The notes: a model not told the origin generated them from the sequence alone. A stretch of DNA of 5,965 nt from Clostridia bacterium (GCA_026000865.1 BNZF01000064.1:1-5965), one strand, 5' to 3'. Positions 1-4,407 are shown, numbered from the stretch's first letter. Numbers and translations: made by a program.

Positions 1-78
1 ATTTAAGACAATAATATTATTGACTGAAAAAAAGCAAATATACAAATAGTTGATAGGTAATAGTGTAAAGTTGATAGT

Positions 79-123
79 TTCGCGATATAATTTAACTTAA
101 TTATTAATGTTTAACTTCGCGAA
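79..123 (+). repeat. Module B copy B1 (AT-rich core, TTCGCG/CGCGAA ends)
   Basis: A roughly 45-bp AT-rich segment is bounded by TTCGCG (79-84) and CGCGAA (118-123), which are inverted repeats of each other. The core carries TTTAACTT twice. The same layout recurs at about ten other places in the window (for example 1025-1068 and 5843-5883). This copy is the most diverged and sits upstream of the small membrane protein gene. It also contains a perfect TATAAT at 86-91, but no convincing -35 box stands at the right distance, so I do not call a promoter. Confidence 0.6.
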
Positions 124-205
124 CAATGGTTGCCAATCATTAAAGCTAAAAAAGTAGCAAGGGTTTCTCAAAGGTGCAATGATTAAAAGTTGCAAGGGAA
201 AGCGT

Positions 206-226
206 TGTGGCTCAAAATAAAAAAAA
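206..226 (+). repeat. 21-bp repeat TGTGGCTCAAA..., copy 1
   Basis: This 21-bp stretch matches 2601-2621 at 20 of 21 positions: TGTGGCTCAAA, one variable base, T, then eight A. Both copies follow a GGGAAA-CGC-like sequence and both precede a gene start region. The second copy directly adjoins element E3, so this one may be the scar of a decayed E element. Confidence 0.5.
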
Positions 227-241
227 GAGAGGTAGAAATTT

Positions 242-415
242 ATGAATGTGGGTTCAATCATAAGAGGCGTTGCAACGGGGGCGGTTATTGGCGGGATAGG
301 TTATGTGGTGGCAAAATCTTCAAATCGACAGAGAAAGTTAATTAAACGTGACGCGACAAGGTGTGGCAGAGCGTTAAGCGATGTTGTGACAGATTTTTCT
401 TCAATGTTGAGGTAA
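242..415 (+). CDS. Small glycine-zipper membrane protein (YtxH-like), 57 aa
   Basis: The ATG at 242 is preceded by GAGAGG (227-232) with a 9-nt spacer, a good ribosome site. The 57-residue product has one short hydrophobic segment (about residues 5-24) built from glycine-spaced small residues, GVATGAVIGGIGYVV, which is the glycine-zipper pattern of a single membrane helix. A basic stretch follows (about 29-43, rich in R and K), then an amphipathic tail ending SSMLR. This architecture resembles the short YtxH-like proteins common in Clostridia, whose role is poorly known. No catalytic motif is visible. The gene appears monocistronic, with a strong hairpin downstream at 492-521. The family link is inference from the residue pattern. 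That the ORF is real is supported by the ribosome site and the non-random composition. Confidence 0.72.
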   Translation: MNVGSIIRGVATGAVIGGIGYVVAKSSNRQRKLIKRDATRCGRALSDVVTDFSSMLR

Positions 416-424
416 GTTTTTTGT

Positions 425-456
425 AAAATTAAGACTTGTTAAAAAGTTTTAATTTT
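425..456 (+). other. AT-rich inverted repeat
   Basis: AAAATTAAGACTT (425-437) pairs with AAGTTTTAATTTT (444-456), 13 bp including one G-T pair, across a 6-nt loop. It lies 10 bp after the small gene's stop. The stem is weak and lacks a T tract beyond its own arm, so a terminator role is doubtful. Confidence 0.35.
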
Positions 457-491
457 ATAAATAAGAAGAAAAATTGCAAATATCGCTCTAT

Positions 492-525
492 GGTGGTCGA
501 GGGTATGACCCTCGAACCACCTTTT
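492..525 (+). terminator. Strong hairpin, probable terminator of the 242-415 gene
   Basis: GGTGGTCGAGGG (492-503) pairs with CCCTCG (509-514) and ACCACC (516-521), 12 bp with one bulged A (515) and a 5-nt loop. TTTT follows (522-525). The stem is very stable but the T tract is short, so it may also act as a processing or transcript-stabilising hairpin. Confidence 0.6.
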
Positions 526-538
526 GCTATATAAAAAT

Positions 539-569
539 TTGCCAATTATAAGTAAAACTATCATATAAA
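539..569 (+). promoter_or_regulatory. Possible promoter for the first TauE/SafE half gene
   Basis: TTGCCA (539-544, five of six to the -35 consensus) and TATAAA (564-569, five of six to the -10) are separated by 19 bp, longer than ideal. It lies between the terminator-like hairpin and the ATG at 608, where a new promoter would be expected. Confidence 0.35.
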
Positions 570-607
570 AAATTTAGCTAAAAATTATTACGTAAACAGG
601 AATAATA

Positions 608-946
608 ATGAAAAAAACTTTTTTAGGACTTTGTGTTGGCTTTGTTAACGGAATATTCGGCAGTGGCGGTGGCATGCTCGCTGTGCCAATGCTTCAAGGT
701 GTTGGTGTTGAGACAAAAAAATCTCACGCTACCTCGATAGCATTGATTTTACCGCTTTCTGTCATCAGCACAATTTTTTATTCTCAACATGGCAATATCG
801 ATTGGAAAACCGCTCTGCCACTCATTCCTTTGGGGCTTTTTGGAGCAATCATAGGCAGTTTGATTATGAAGAAAATTAAACCAATCTGGCTGAAAAGAGG
901 GTTTGGTTTATTATTAATTATCGCAGGAGTTAGGTTAGTGTTTTGA
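608..946 (+). CDS. Half-size TauE/SafE (TSUP) family membrane transporter, first subunit
   Basis: The 112-aa product starts with the TauE/SafE signature: a glycine-rich N-terminal helix, GFVNGIFGSGGGMLAVP (about 11-27). Helices follow at about 43-58, 67-86 and 95-112, giving four membrane segments. Full-length TSUP proteins have about 250 residues and eight helices made of two homologous halves, so this is one half. It is clearly homologous to the 1364-1744 product: both carry the Gly-rich start, an LP(L/I) motif in helix 2, a D/EWK motif before helix 3, and a terminal LIIAG/LIIGI helix. The two probably associate as one transporter for sulfite, sulfonates or similar anions; the substrate is not readable. 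The ATG at 608 follows CAGGA (597-601) by 6 nt. The stop (944-946) coincides with the left edge of a 128-bp repeat. Confidence 0.88.
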   Translation: MKKTFLGLCVGFVNGIFGSGGGMLAVPMLQGVGVETKKSHATSIALILPLSVISTIFYSQHGNIDWKTALPLIPLGLFGAIIGSLIMKKIKPIWLKRGFGLLLIIAGVRLVF

Positions 947-1073
947 ACACTCCGTGTCCCGTCTATGCGTAAACGCTCAAGGCTCTGATTCTGCCACAAA
1001 GCAGGAGCCGTAACCGCCCGTATTTTCGCGAGTTAGTTTAACTTTAAGGTTAGTTTAATTCACGCGAAGGGCA
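946..1073 (+). repeat. 128-bp tandem repeat, unit 1 (element E1 + module B)
   Basis: This is the first of two head-to-tail units of exactly 128 bp that differ at only about four positions (such as CTATGCG/CTACGCG and CGAAGGG/CGACGGG), with no indels. Each unit consists of structured element E (947-1030 here) followed by module B (1025-1068). The left edge overlaps the last base of the TauE half-gene stop codon. Confidence 0.95.
947..1030 (+). repeat. Structured repeat element E1 (three hairpins)
   Basis: Hairpin I is ACAC-TCC-GTGT (947-957). Hairpin II is GCG-TAAA-CGC (967-976). Hairpin III has outer stem GGCTC (981-985)/GAGCC (1005-1009), a 5-nt bulge TGATT (986-990), inner stem CTGC (991-994)/GCAG (1001-1004) and loop CACAAA (995-1000). 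The same architecture with compensating stem changes recurs in E2 to E5. It resembles no family I can name, and neither a protein-coding frame nor a tRNA shape is seen. Confidence 0.85.
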
Positions 1074-1201
1074 AACACTCCGTGTCCCGTCTACGCGTAA
1101 ACGCTCAAGGCTCTGATTTTGCCACAAAGCAGGAGCCGTAACCGCCTGTATTTTCGCGAGTTAGTTTAACTTTAAGGTTAGTTTAATTCACGCGACGGGC
1201 A
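1074..1201 (+). repeat. 128-bp tandem repeat, unit 2 (element E2 + module B)
   Basis: This is the second unit, offset by exactly 128 bp from unit 1. In E2 (1075-1158) the inner stem of hairpin III reads TTGC/GCAG, so one C-G pair becomes a T-G wobble and pairing is kept. Module B lies at 1153-1195 with TTCGCG at its left end and TTAGTTTAA twice inside. The two units fill most of the 417-bp gap between the two transporter half genes. The rest of the gap (1202-1363) holds a heptanucleotide repeat and the ribosome site of the next gene. Confidence 0.95.
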
Positions 1202-1257
1202 AACTAATCACACAATTAAGCTTCTCGCTTTCTTACGCCCGCAGTGACACACCACAA

Positions 1258-1292
1258 CTATTAACTATTAATTCTTACCTATTAACTATTAA
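1258..1292 (+). repeat. Heptanucleotide repeat CTATTAA, interrupted
   Basis: CTATTAA occurs at 1258, 1265, 1279 and 1286. A diverged unit, TTCTTAC, fills the 1272-1278 slot, so the 7-bp phase is unbroken over five units. The reverse complement form, TTAATAG, is repeated at 1927-1954 and at 4051-4068. Confidence 0.7.
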
Positions 1293-1363
1293 CCGCCAGT
1301 AAAGTTGAAAGTTAATTAAAATAACGATAGAGCAGGTTAAATAAAACATAGTGAGGAGAAAAG

Positions 1364-1744
1364 ATGTATATTGCGGCGTTTTTTACTGGAATTTTAGCTT
1401 CGTTGGGACTTGGCGGAGGCATGGTTTTGATTTTGTATTTGACACTGTTTACGGGAGTAAATCAAATCGATGCACAAGGCATAAATCTTATTTTCTTTCT
1501 GCCGATAGCAGTGCTTTCTTTGATTTTTCACACTAAAAATAAATTAGTTGAATGGAAAATAATCCTTCCTGCAATCGTCACAGGATGTATCGGAGCTTTT
1601 ATTGGTTCTTTTATTGCGGGAAATATCGAAACCGCTATGCTTTCAAAATTATTTGGCGGATTTGTTTTGATAATTGGGATTAAAGAATTATTTTCGCAGG
1701 GAGCCCCCGCGGGCAGTCCGCGTCCTAATCCCAATAACCGTTAG
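1364..1744 (+). CDS. Half-size TauE/SafE (TSUP) family membrane transporter, second subunit
   Basis: The 126-aa product has a glycine-rich first helix (about 5-28, with GILASLGLGGGM) and helices at about 38-56, 64-86 and 93-109, the same four-helix plan as the 608-946 product. Start choice: ATG 1364 follows GAGGAG (1353-1358) by 5 nt, whereas an ATG further upstream would read another frame. The final helix ends at GIKELF (about 105-110). The last 16 residues, from S111, are a Gly/Pro/Asn-rich tail (QGAPAGSPRPNPNNR) encoded by an unusually GC-rich stretch that includes the palindrome CCCGCGGG (1706-1713). The tail is atypical for the family and probably derives from an inserted repeat. Together with the first half it should form an eight-helix TSUP transporter; the substrate is unknown. 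A classic terminator follows at 1791-1821. Confidence 0.88.
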   Translation: MYIAAFFTGILASLGLGGGMVLILYLTLFTGVNQIDAQGINLIFFLPIAVLSLIFHTKNKLVEWKIILPAIVTGCIGAFIGSFIAGNIETAMLSKLFGGFVLIIGIKELFSQGAPAGSPRPNPNNR

Positions 1745-1790
1745 GTCACTTCATGCGAGCAAAGGCTCTATTAAAATGTTTCATTAAATT

Positions 1791-1821
1791 AAAAACTGCT
1801 CTTAAATTAGGGCAGTTTTTT
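1791..1821 (+). terminator. Rho-independent terminator after the second TauE/SafE half
   Basis: AAAAACTGCTCT (1791-1802) pairs with AGGGCAGTTTTT (1809-1820), 12 bp with one G-T pair and a 6-nt loop, and ends in a run of six T (1816-1821). The A-rich left arm means it could also work on the - strand. Confidence 0.88.
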
Positions 1822-1884
1822 AGTCAATAATTGCAGGAATTTTACATAATAATTTTCGACATTATTTGTAACCAAACTGTAACT
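1818..1884 (+). repeat. 67-bp direct repeat, copy 1
   Basis: It matches 2124-2190 with a constant offset of 306 bp, few substitutions and no net length change. It starts in the T tract of the preceding terminator and contains TTTTCGACATTATTTGTAA. It ends with a pair of TGTAAC hexamers separated by 5 bp, resembling a direct-repeat binding site of an OmpR/PhoB-type regulator. No gene lies immediately after this copy. Confidence 0.85.
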
Positions 1885-1898
1885 CAGACTAAATAAAA

Positions 1899-1928
1899 CG
1901 AAAAAACTCTCAGAGGCGTCGGAGAGTT
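1899..1928 (-). terminator. Minus-strand terminator-like hairpin
   Basis: Read on the - strand, AACTCTC (complement of 1922-1928) pairs with GAGAGTT (complement of 1905-1911) across a 10-nt loop and is followed by a T tract (the run of A at 1901-1906). On the + strand there is no T tract. No - strand gene is visible just upstream of it, so it may be a relic or may guard against antisense transcription from the repeats. Confidence 0.5.
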
Positions 1929-1960
1929 AATAGTTAACAGTTAATAGTTAATAGTTATGG
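1927..1960 (+). repeat. Heptanucleotide repeat TTAATAG x4
   Basis: Four contiguous 7-bp units (TTAATAG at 1927, TTAACAG at 1934, TTAATAG at 1941 and 1948) are followed by a partial unit, TTATGG. This is the reverse-complement form of the 1258-1292 repeat. It abuts element E4. Confidence 0.8.
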
Positions 1961-1961
1961 T

Positions 1962-2051
1962 GTCCGTCCTACGGACTACCTCTACCCATAAATGGGTCGC
2001 CACACTATTTGTGCCACAAAGCACGTGTGCCTGACGGCGGACATTTTCGCG
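1962..2051 (+). repeat. Structured repeat element E4 (most diverged copy)
   Basis: Hairpin I is GTCCGT-CCT-ACGGAC (1962-1976). Hairpin II is ACCCA-TAAA-TGGGT (1984-1997). Hairpin III has outer stem CACAC (2001-2005)/GTGTG (2025-2029), bulge TATTT (2006-2010), inner stem GTGC (2011-2014)/GCAC (2021-2024) and loop CACAAA (2015-2020). All stems differ in sequence from E1 yet pair perfectly, and the spacing of hairpin III (5-5-4-6-4-5) is identical. It ends in ATTTTCGCG, as E1 and E2 do, and leads into a degenerate module B (2046 to about 2071). Confidence 0.83.
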
Positions 2052-2098
2052 TTGAAGGTTAACTTAATCTGTCGAGTTTTACACTTTATGAATATAAA

Positions 2099-2127
2099 AA
2101 AAGTCCACTCATTATGAGGGGACTTTT
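2099..2127 (+). terminator. Bidirectional terminator-like hairpin
   Basis: AAAAGTCC (2099-2106) pairs with GGACTTTT (2120-2127) and CTCA (2108-2111) with TGAG (2115-2118), around one A-G mismatch and a TTA loop. The T tract is four T on the + strand but seven on the - strand (complement of 2096-2102). It may therefore mainly stop - strand transcripts, including the antisense RNA proposed to start near 2480. Confidence 0.75.
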
Positions 2128-2190
2128 AGTCAATAATTGTAGGAATTTCATATATTAATTTTCGACATTATTTGTAATCAAACTGTAACT
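2124..2190 (+). repeat. 67-bp direct repeat, copy 2
   Basis: This is the partner of 1818-1884, and like it begins in the T tract of a terminator-like hairpin. It retains the paired TGTAA(C/T)-N5-TGTAAC motif at its right end. Here that motif lies directly upstream of the -35 box (2190-2195) of the small-toxin promoter, so it could be an operator for that promoter. Confidence 0.85.
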
Positions 2191-2218
2191 GGACTTTTTT
2201 CGACACGGATGTTAAAAT
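2190..2218 (+). promoter_or_regulatory. Promoter of the small hydrophobic ORF
   Basis: The -35 box is TGGACT (2190-2195, four of six). A 17-bp spacer leads to the -10 box TAAAAT (2213-2218), extended by TG at 2210-2211. The start would be near 2225, giving a leader of about 88 nt before the ATG at 2313 and a transcript of about 260 nt to the terminator at 2459-2483. Confidence 0.6.
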
Positions 2219-2312
2219 AATGACTGACTTCGTAAGGGCGAAAAAAGGCGGGTTCTTTTCGACTTTCGGATAGAGAGGAGGTTTCCAATCTTGATGGAAG
2301 GAGGAATAGGGT

Positions 2313-2435
2313 ATGATTTGTGATTTAATATTGCTACTGATTTCTCTAATGGTAGAAAATCTGTCGTATCTAATAAGACTAACCGCCAGTTTTAGTAGAA
2401 CTGACGGTTACGATGATACAGACAACGGTTTGTAA
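2313..2435 (+). CDS. Small hydrophobic peptide, candidate type I toxin (40 aa)
   Basis: The ATG at 2313 follows a perfect AAGGAGG (2298-2304) with an 8-nt spacer, the best ribosome site in the window. The 40-residue product starts with a hydrophobic segment (ICDLILLLISLMV, residues 2-14), a weaker hydrophobic stretch to about residue 22, and a polar Asp-rich tail ending DTDNGL. The 3' part of the ORF encodes a stem-loop (2380-2410), and a terminator follows 24 nt after the stop. A consensus promoter on the opposite strand (2487-2514) fires back across the terminator and ORF. Together these features match the TxpA/BsrG-like and 'holin-like' type I toxins of Bacillota, whose membrane peptide is silenced by an overlapping antisense RNA. 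The family link rests on layout and hydrophobicity, not on recognised sequence. The tail is more acidic than the usual Lys-rich end, so the peptide could be a decayed member. Confidence 0.55.
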   Translation: MICDLILLLISLMVENLSYLIRLTASFSRTDGYDDTDNGL

Positions 2436-2480
2436 AAAGTAATCTGATTTTTGAGAAAACCCGCTCACCTTGCGGGGTCT
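2378..2480 (-). ncRNA. Predicted antisense RNA (antitoxin), 3' end uncertain
   Basis: Inferred from the - strand promoter at 2487-2514, whose start point would fall near 2480. The RNA would be complementary to the toxin terminator, the 3' end of the toxin ORF and its stem-loop. The end given here is the far side of the stem-loop, the first plausible stop. Read-through could continue to the strong - strand terminator at 2099-2127. This is typical of antitoxin RNAs such as RatA or SR4, which overlap the toxin mRNA 3' end. Confidence 0.5.
2380..2410. other. Stem-loop inside the toxin ORF and antisense RNA
   Basis: AACCG (2381-2385) pairs with CGGTT (2405-2409) and CAGTT (2387-2391) with AACTG (2399-2403), with one C-A mismatch and a closing T-A pair. 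It can form in both the toxin mRNA and the antisense RNA. On the - strand AGTCTTATT follows, a poor but possible termination tail. Confidence 0.7.
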
Positions 2481-2483
2481 TTT
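2459..2483 (+). terminator. Rho-independent terminator of the toxin transcript
   Basis: CCCGC (2460-2464) pairs with GCGGG (2472-2476) across a 7-nt loop, with A upstream and T2478 available to extend the stem. TCTTTTATTATTAT follows. It stands 24 nt after the stop of the 40-codon ORF. Confidence 0.8.
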
Positions 2484-2486
2484 ATT

Positions 2487-2514
2487 ATTATACCCATAAT
2501 TCTTGCGTTGTCAA
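2487..2514 (-). promoter_or_regulatory. Consensus antisense promoter facing the toxin gene
   Basis: On the - strand, TTGACA (complement of 2509-2514) and TATAAT (complement of 2487-2492) are both perfect consensus hexamers, separated by 16 bp. No - strand ORF follows. The transcript would run through the toxin terminator and ORF in antisense. It is the strongest-looking promoter in the window, stronger than the toxin's own, as expected for an antitoxin RNA. Confidence 0.8.
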
Positions 2515-2529
2515 GAACTTTTTTTGGGG

Positions 2530-2600
2530 AAGGTTCCTTGCTTTGTGGCAGAATCAGAACCTTGACGTAGCGTTTACGCATAGTCGGGAAACGCTTCCCC
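2530..2600 (-). repeat. Structured repeat element E3 (reverse orientation)
   Basis: In + coordinates: hairpin III has outer stem AAGGTTC (2530-2536)/GAACCTT (2557-2563), the loop complement TTTGTG (2542-2547) and bulge AATCA (2552-2556). Hairpin II is GCG-TTTA-CGC (2570-2579). Hairpin I is GGGAA-ACGC-TTCCC (2586-2599). The outer stem and hairpin I differ from E1 with full compensation. One extra base bulges in the inner stem. Unlike the other copies it is not followed by module B; its 3' side abuts the antisense promoter. Confidence 0.83.
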
Positions 2601-2621
2601 TGTGGCTCAAACTAAAAAAAA
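2601..2621 (+). repeat. 21-bp repeat TGTGGCTCAAA..., copy 2
   Basis: This is the partner of 206-226 (20 of 21 identical). It lies between element E3 and the pgk promoter. Confidence 0.5.
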
Positions 2622-2638
2622 TAAATTAAAAAAAAGTA

Positions 2639-2667
2639 TTGAAAAGTTAATTGCAATATGTTACAAT
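2639..2667 (+). promoter_or_regulatory. pgk promoter
   Basis: The -35 box TTGAAA (2639-2644), a 17-bp spacer and the -10 box TACAAT (2662-2667) with an upstream TG (2659-2660) make an extended, near-consensus sigma-A promoter. The start would be near 2674, giving a leader of about 53 nt. Confidence 0.75.
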
Positions 2668-2726
2668 AACAGAAATGTGAATACGTGTATGTTTTTATAC
2701 AAAAAATGAAATTGTGAGGTATAAGT

Positions 2727-3953
2727 ATGGCAGGATTAAATAAAATTTCGGTAGATGATATTAATGTAAAAGGCAAGCGAGTTCTTGTGAGATGTGATTT
2801 TAATGTGCCACTTAAAAACGGCGAAATTACTAATGATAACCGCGTTAAGGCGGCATTGCCGACGATAAATAAACTCATTGCTGACGGCGGTAAATTAATT
2901 CTTTGTTCTCATCTTGGGAAACCAAAGGAAGGTCCAACCAGTGAACCAAAGGAAAAATTTGACCTTGCACCTGTTGCAAAGAGACTTAGCGAACTGCTCG
3001 GCAAAGAAGTTAAATTCGCGTATTCAGACAATGTTGTTGACGATAGCGTAAAAGCAATTGTTGATGGTTTAAACGAGGGCGATGTTATTTTGCTTGCGAA
3101 CACTCGTTTTAGAAAAGAAGAAACAAAAAATATTGAAACTTTCTCAAAAGACTTGGCGTCTCTTGCTGATGTTTTTGTGATTGACGCGTTCGGTTCTGCC
3201 CACAGAGCACATTGTTCAACTGTTGGTGTTACGGAATTTGTAAAAGAAACAGCGGTCGGCTATCTCATGCAAAAAGAAATCAAATATCTCGGTAATGCTG
3301 TTGAAGTTCCCGAGAGACCTTTTGTTGCAATTCTTGGCGGTGCAAAAGTTGCAGATAAACTTAATGTAATTTCAAACCTGCTCGAAAAATGTGATACTTT
3401 AATCATCGGCGGAGGAATGGCCTATACTTTCCTTAAAGCTGGGGGTTGTGAAATCGGCAAGTCACTTGTTGACAACGAAAAACTTGATTATTGTAAAGAA
3501 ATGCTTGAAAAAGCTGAAAAACTTGGCAAGAAATTATTGCTCCCTGTTGATACAGTTGTAACTGCAAATTTCCCTGACCCTATCGATGGCGAAATTGCTT
3601 CCGAAACTGTCGAGGCGAATGCAATTCCCGCTGACAAAATGGGCCTTGATATTGGCACAAAAACTATTGATATTTTTGCTGACGCTGTTAAATCTGCTAA
3701 GACAGTTGTTTGGAACGGACCTATGGGTGTGTTTGAAAATCCAACTCTTGCAAAAGGTACACTTGAAGTTGCGAAAGCACTTGCGGATTCAAACGCAACA
3801 ACAATTATCGGTGGCGGGGACTCCGCAGCTGCTGTTATACAAATGGGTCTTGCGGATAAAATGTCGCATATCTCTACTGGTGGTGGTGCGTCACTCGAAT
3901 ATTTGGAGGGAAAAGTTCTTCCTGGCATAGCTGCTATCGCAGATAGTAATTGA
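2727..3953 (+). CDS. pgk: Phosphoglycerate kinase
   Basis: Cytoplasmic glycolytic enzyme that transfers phosphate from 1,3-bisphosphoglycerate to ADP. The 408-aa product is close to the usual 395-400 and all landmark motifs are present: RCDFNVP (22-28), SHLGKP (61-66), NTRFRKEE (125-132), [10 protein letters not shown] (153-162), GGAKVADK (204-211), [11 protein letters not shown] (327-337), GGGDSAAA (362-369) and [14 protein letters not shown] (382-395). The residue before NTRF is Ala where many homologues have Glu or Gln. ATG 2727 follows GTGAGG (2714-2719) by 7 nt. It has its own promoter at 2639-2667. In many Bacillota gap, pgk, tpiA, gpmI and eno are contiguous. Here no gap gene precedes, and tpiA is 1 kb away beyond repeats, so the cluster appears broken up. 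No clear terminator directly follows the stop. Confidence 0.98.
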   Translation: MAGLNKISVDDINVKGKRVLVRCDFNVPLKNGEITNDNRVKAALPTINKLIADGGKLILCSHLGKPKEGPTSEPKEKFDLAPVAKRLSELLGKEVKFAYSDNVVDDSVKAIVDGLNEGDVILLANTRFRKEETKNIETFSKDLASLADVFVIDAFGSAHRAHCSTVGVTEFVKETAVGYLMQKEIKYLGNAVEVPERPFVAILGGAKVADKLNVISNLLEKCDTLIIGGGMAYTFLKAGGCEIGKSLVDNEKLDYCKEMLEKAEKLGKKLLLPVDTVVTANFPDPIDGEIASETVEANAIPADKMGLDIGTKTIDIFADAVKSAKTVVWNGPMGVFENPTLAKGTLEVAKALADSNATTIIGGGDSAAAVIQMGLADKMSHISTGGGASLEYLEGKVLPGIAAIADSN

Positions 3954-4204
3954 TAATGGACAATTTTTTACCGCTCAATTATCAGTTAATGGGCTTTCAT
4001 TCCGTTTGCTCTATCGATTTTAATTGGTTTGCGACTAAATTGGTATAGGCAATAGTTAACAGTTAATATCGAACGGTAATATGTGCCCCGCTTATCATTA
4101 TAATATAATCGCATTTAATCATTGATAATAATTTTTTCTTCCCCTTTTTAGGGGATACATATTCGCTTAGATAGCGGGAAATGTTTTTTTTATAAACCTT
4201 TGCT
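3954..4204 (+). other. AT-rich intergenic spacer with possible attenuator-like fold
   Basis: No gene is seen here. CCCGCT and ATC (4087-4092 and 4094-4096) can pair with GAT and AGCGGG (4170-4178), 9 bp with one bulged T. The same AGCG (4173-4176) can pair instead with CGCT (4164-4167), so the two folds exclude each other. Eight T follow at 4184-4191. CCCC/GGGG (4141-4154) forms a small internal hairpin. A TTAACAG-type heptamer repeat lies at 4051-4068. Two overlapping TATAAT hexamers (4099-4109) lack a clear -35. Its role is unknown. Confidence 0.35.
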
Positions 4205-4236
4205 CGCGTGAAGTGAACTAGTAGATATAGTTTAAA
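4205..4236 (-). repeat. Module B copy B5 (partial, reverse orientation)
   Basis: CGCGTGAAGTGAACTA at 4205-4220 matches the start of the reverse-oriented copy at 4589-4628 (CGCGTGAGGTGAACTA), and TAGTTTAA (4228-4235) matches its far half. The distal CGCGAA end is missing. In its place is the AAAGGAG ribosome site of the next small ORF. Confidence 0.5.
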
Positions 4237-4248
4237 GGAGAATATAAA

Positions 4249-4407
4249 ATCAGTACTGATATGGACAAAATGCTATTATCCTTATATTTACAATCGCTAA
4301 AAGCGAAAAATATTAAGGAAATGCAAAACTCATTAAAACTATTGGTAAGTAAAGAAGAAGCTGCAATGGCAGAAAAAATAGTCGAAGATGAGAAAAATGA
4401 AAAGTGA
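4249..4407 (+). CDS. Small charged protein of unknown function; start codon uncertain (ATC 4249 or ATG 4261)
   Basis: I do not recognise this product. From ATG 4261 it has 48 residues: an N-terminal amphipathic, Leu-rich part (MLLSLYLQSLKAKNIKEM), then a strongly charged Lys/Glu tail likely to be helical or coiled. There is no membrane segment. The ribosome site AAAGGAG (4234-4240) is 20 nt from that ATG, too far. It is ideally placed (8 nt) for an ATC at 4249 in the same frame, which would add four residues (start-S-T-D). Either the original ATG mutated to ATC and translation now starts weakly at 4261, or ATC is used as a rare start. The coordinates given use the ribosome-site-based start. 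It lies between pgk and the repeat array, and its ribosome site overlaps a repeat remnant. Confidence 0.45.
   Translation: MSTDMDKMLLSLYLQSLKAKNIKEMQNSLKLLVSKEEAAMAEKIVEDEKNEK

Noticed and set aside
20..46. Promoter TTGACT...TACAAA near the left end
   Set aside because: The spacer is only 15 bp, and the gene start is about 200 bp away with a repeat in between. Not strong enough to list.
179..220. 13-codon leader peptide ORF before the small membrane protein
   Set aside because: There is a weak AAGG upstream, but no terminator/antiterminator pairing or codon pattern suggests a leader. An ORF this short is expected by chance.
947..1158. tRNA or tRNA-like cloverleaf in the E elements
   Set aside because: There are three hairpins of the wrong sizes, no seven-base acceptor stem, no CCA or T-loop motif, and an asymmetric bulge that tRNAs lack.
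1305..1333. Promoter TTGAAA...TAGAGC before the second transporter half
   Set aside because: The -10 box is poor (TAGAGC). The gene may instead be read through from the first half.
3488..3930. Long open frames opposite or overlapping pgk, and similar ones over tpiA and the transporter genes
   Set aside because: They are shadows of well-identified genes: the sequences show no family features and have no independent ribosome sites.
3944..4000. Terminator directly after pgk
   Set aside because: The near-palindrome around TTGATAAT/ATTATCAG has a loop of over 20 nt and no T tract after it.
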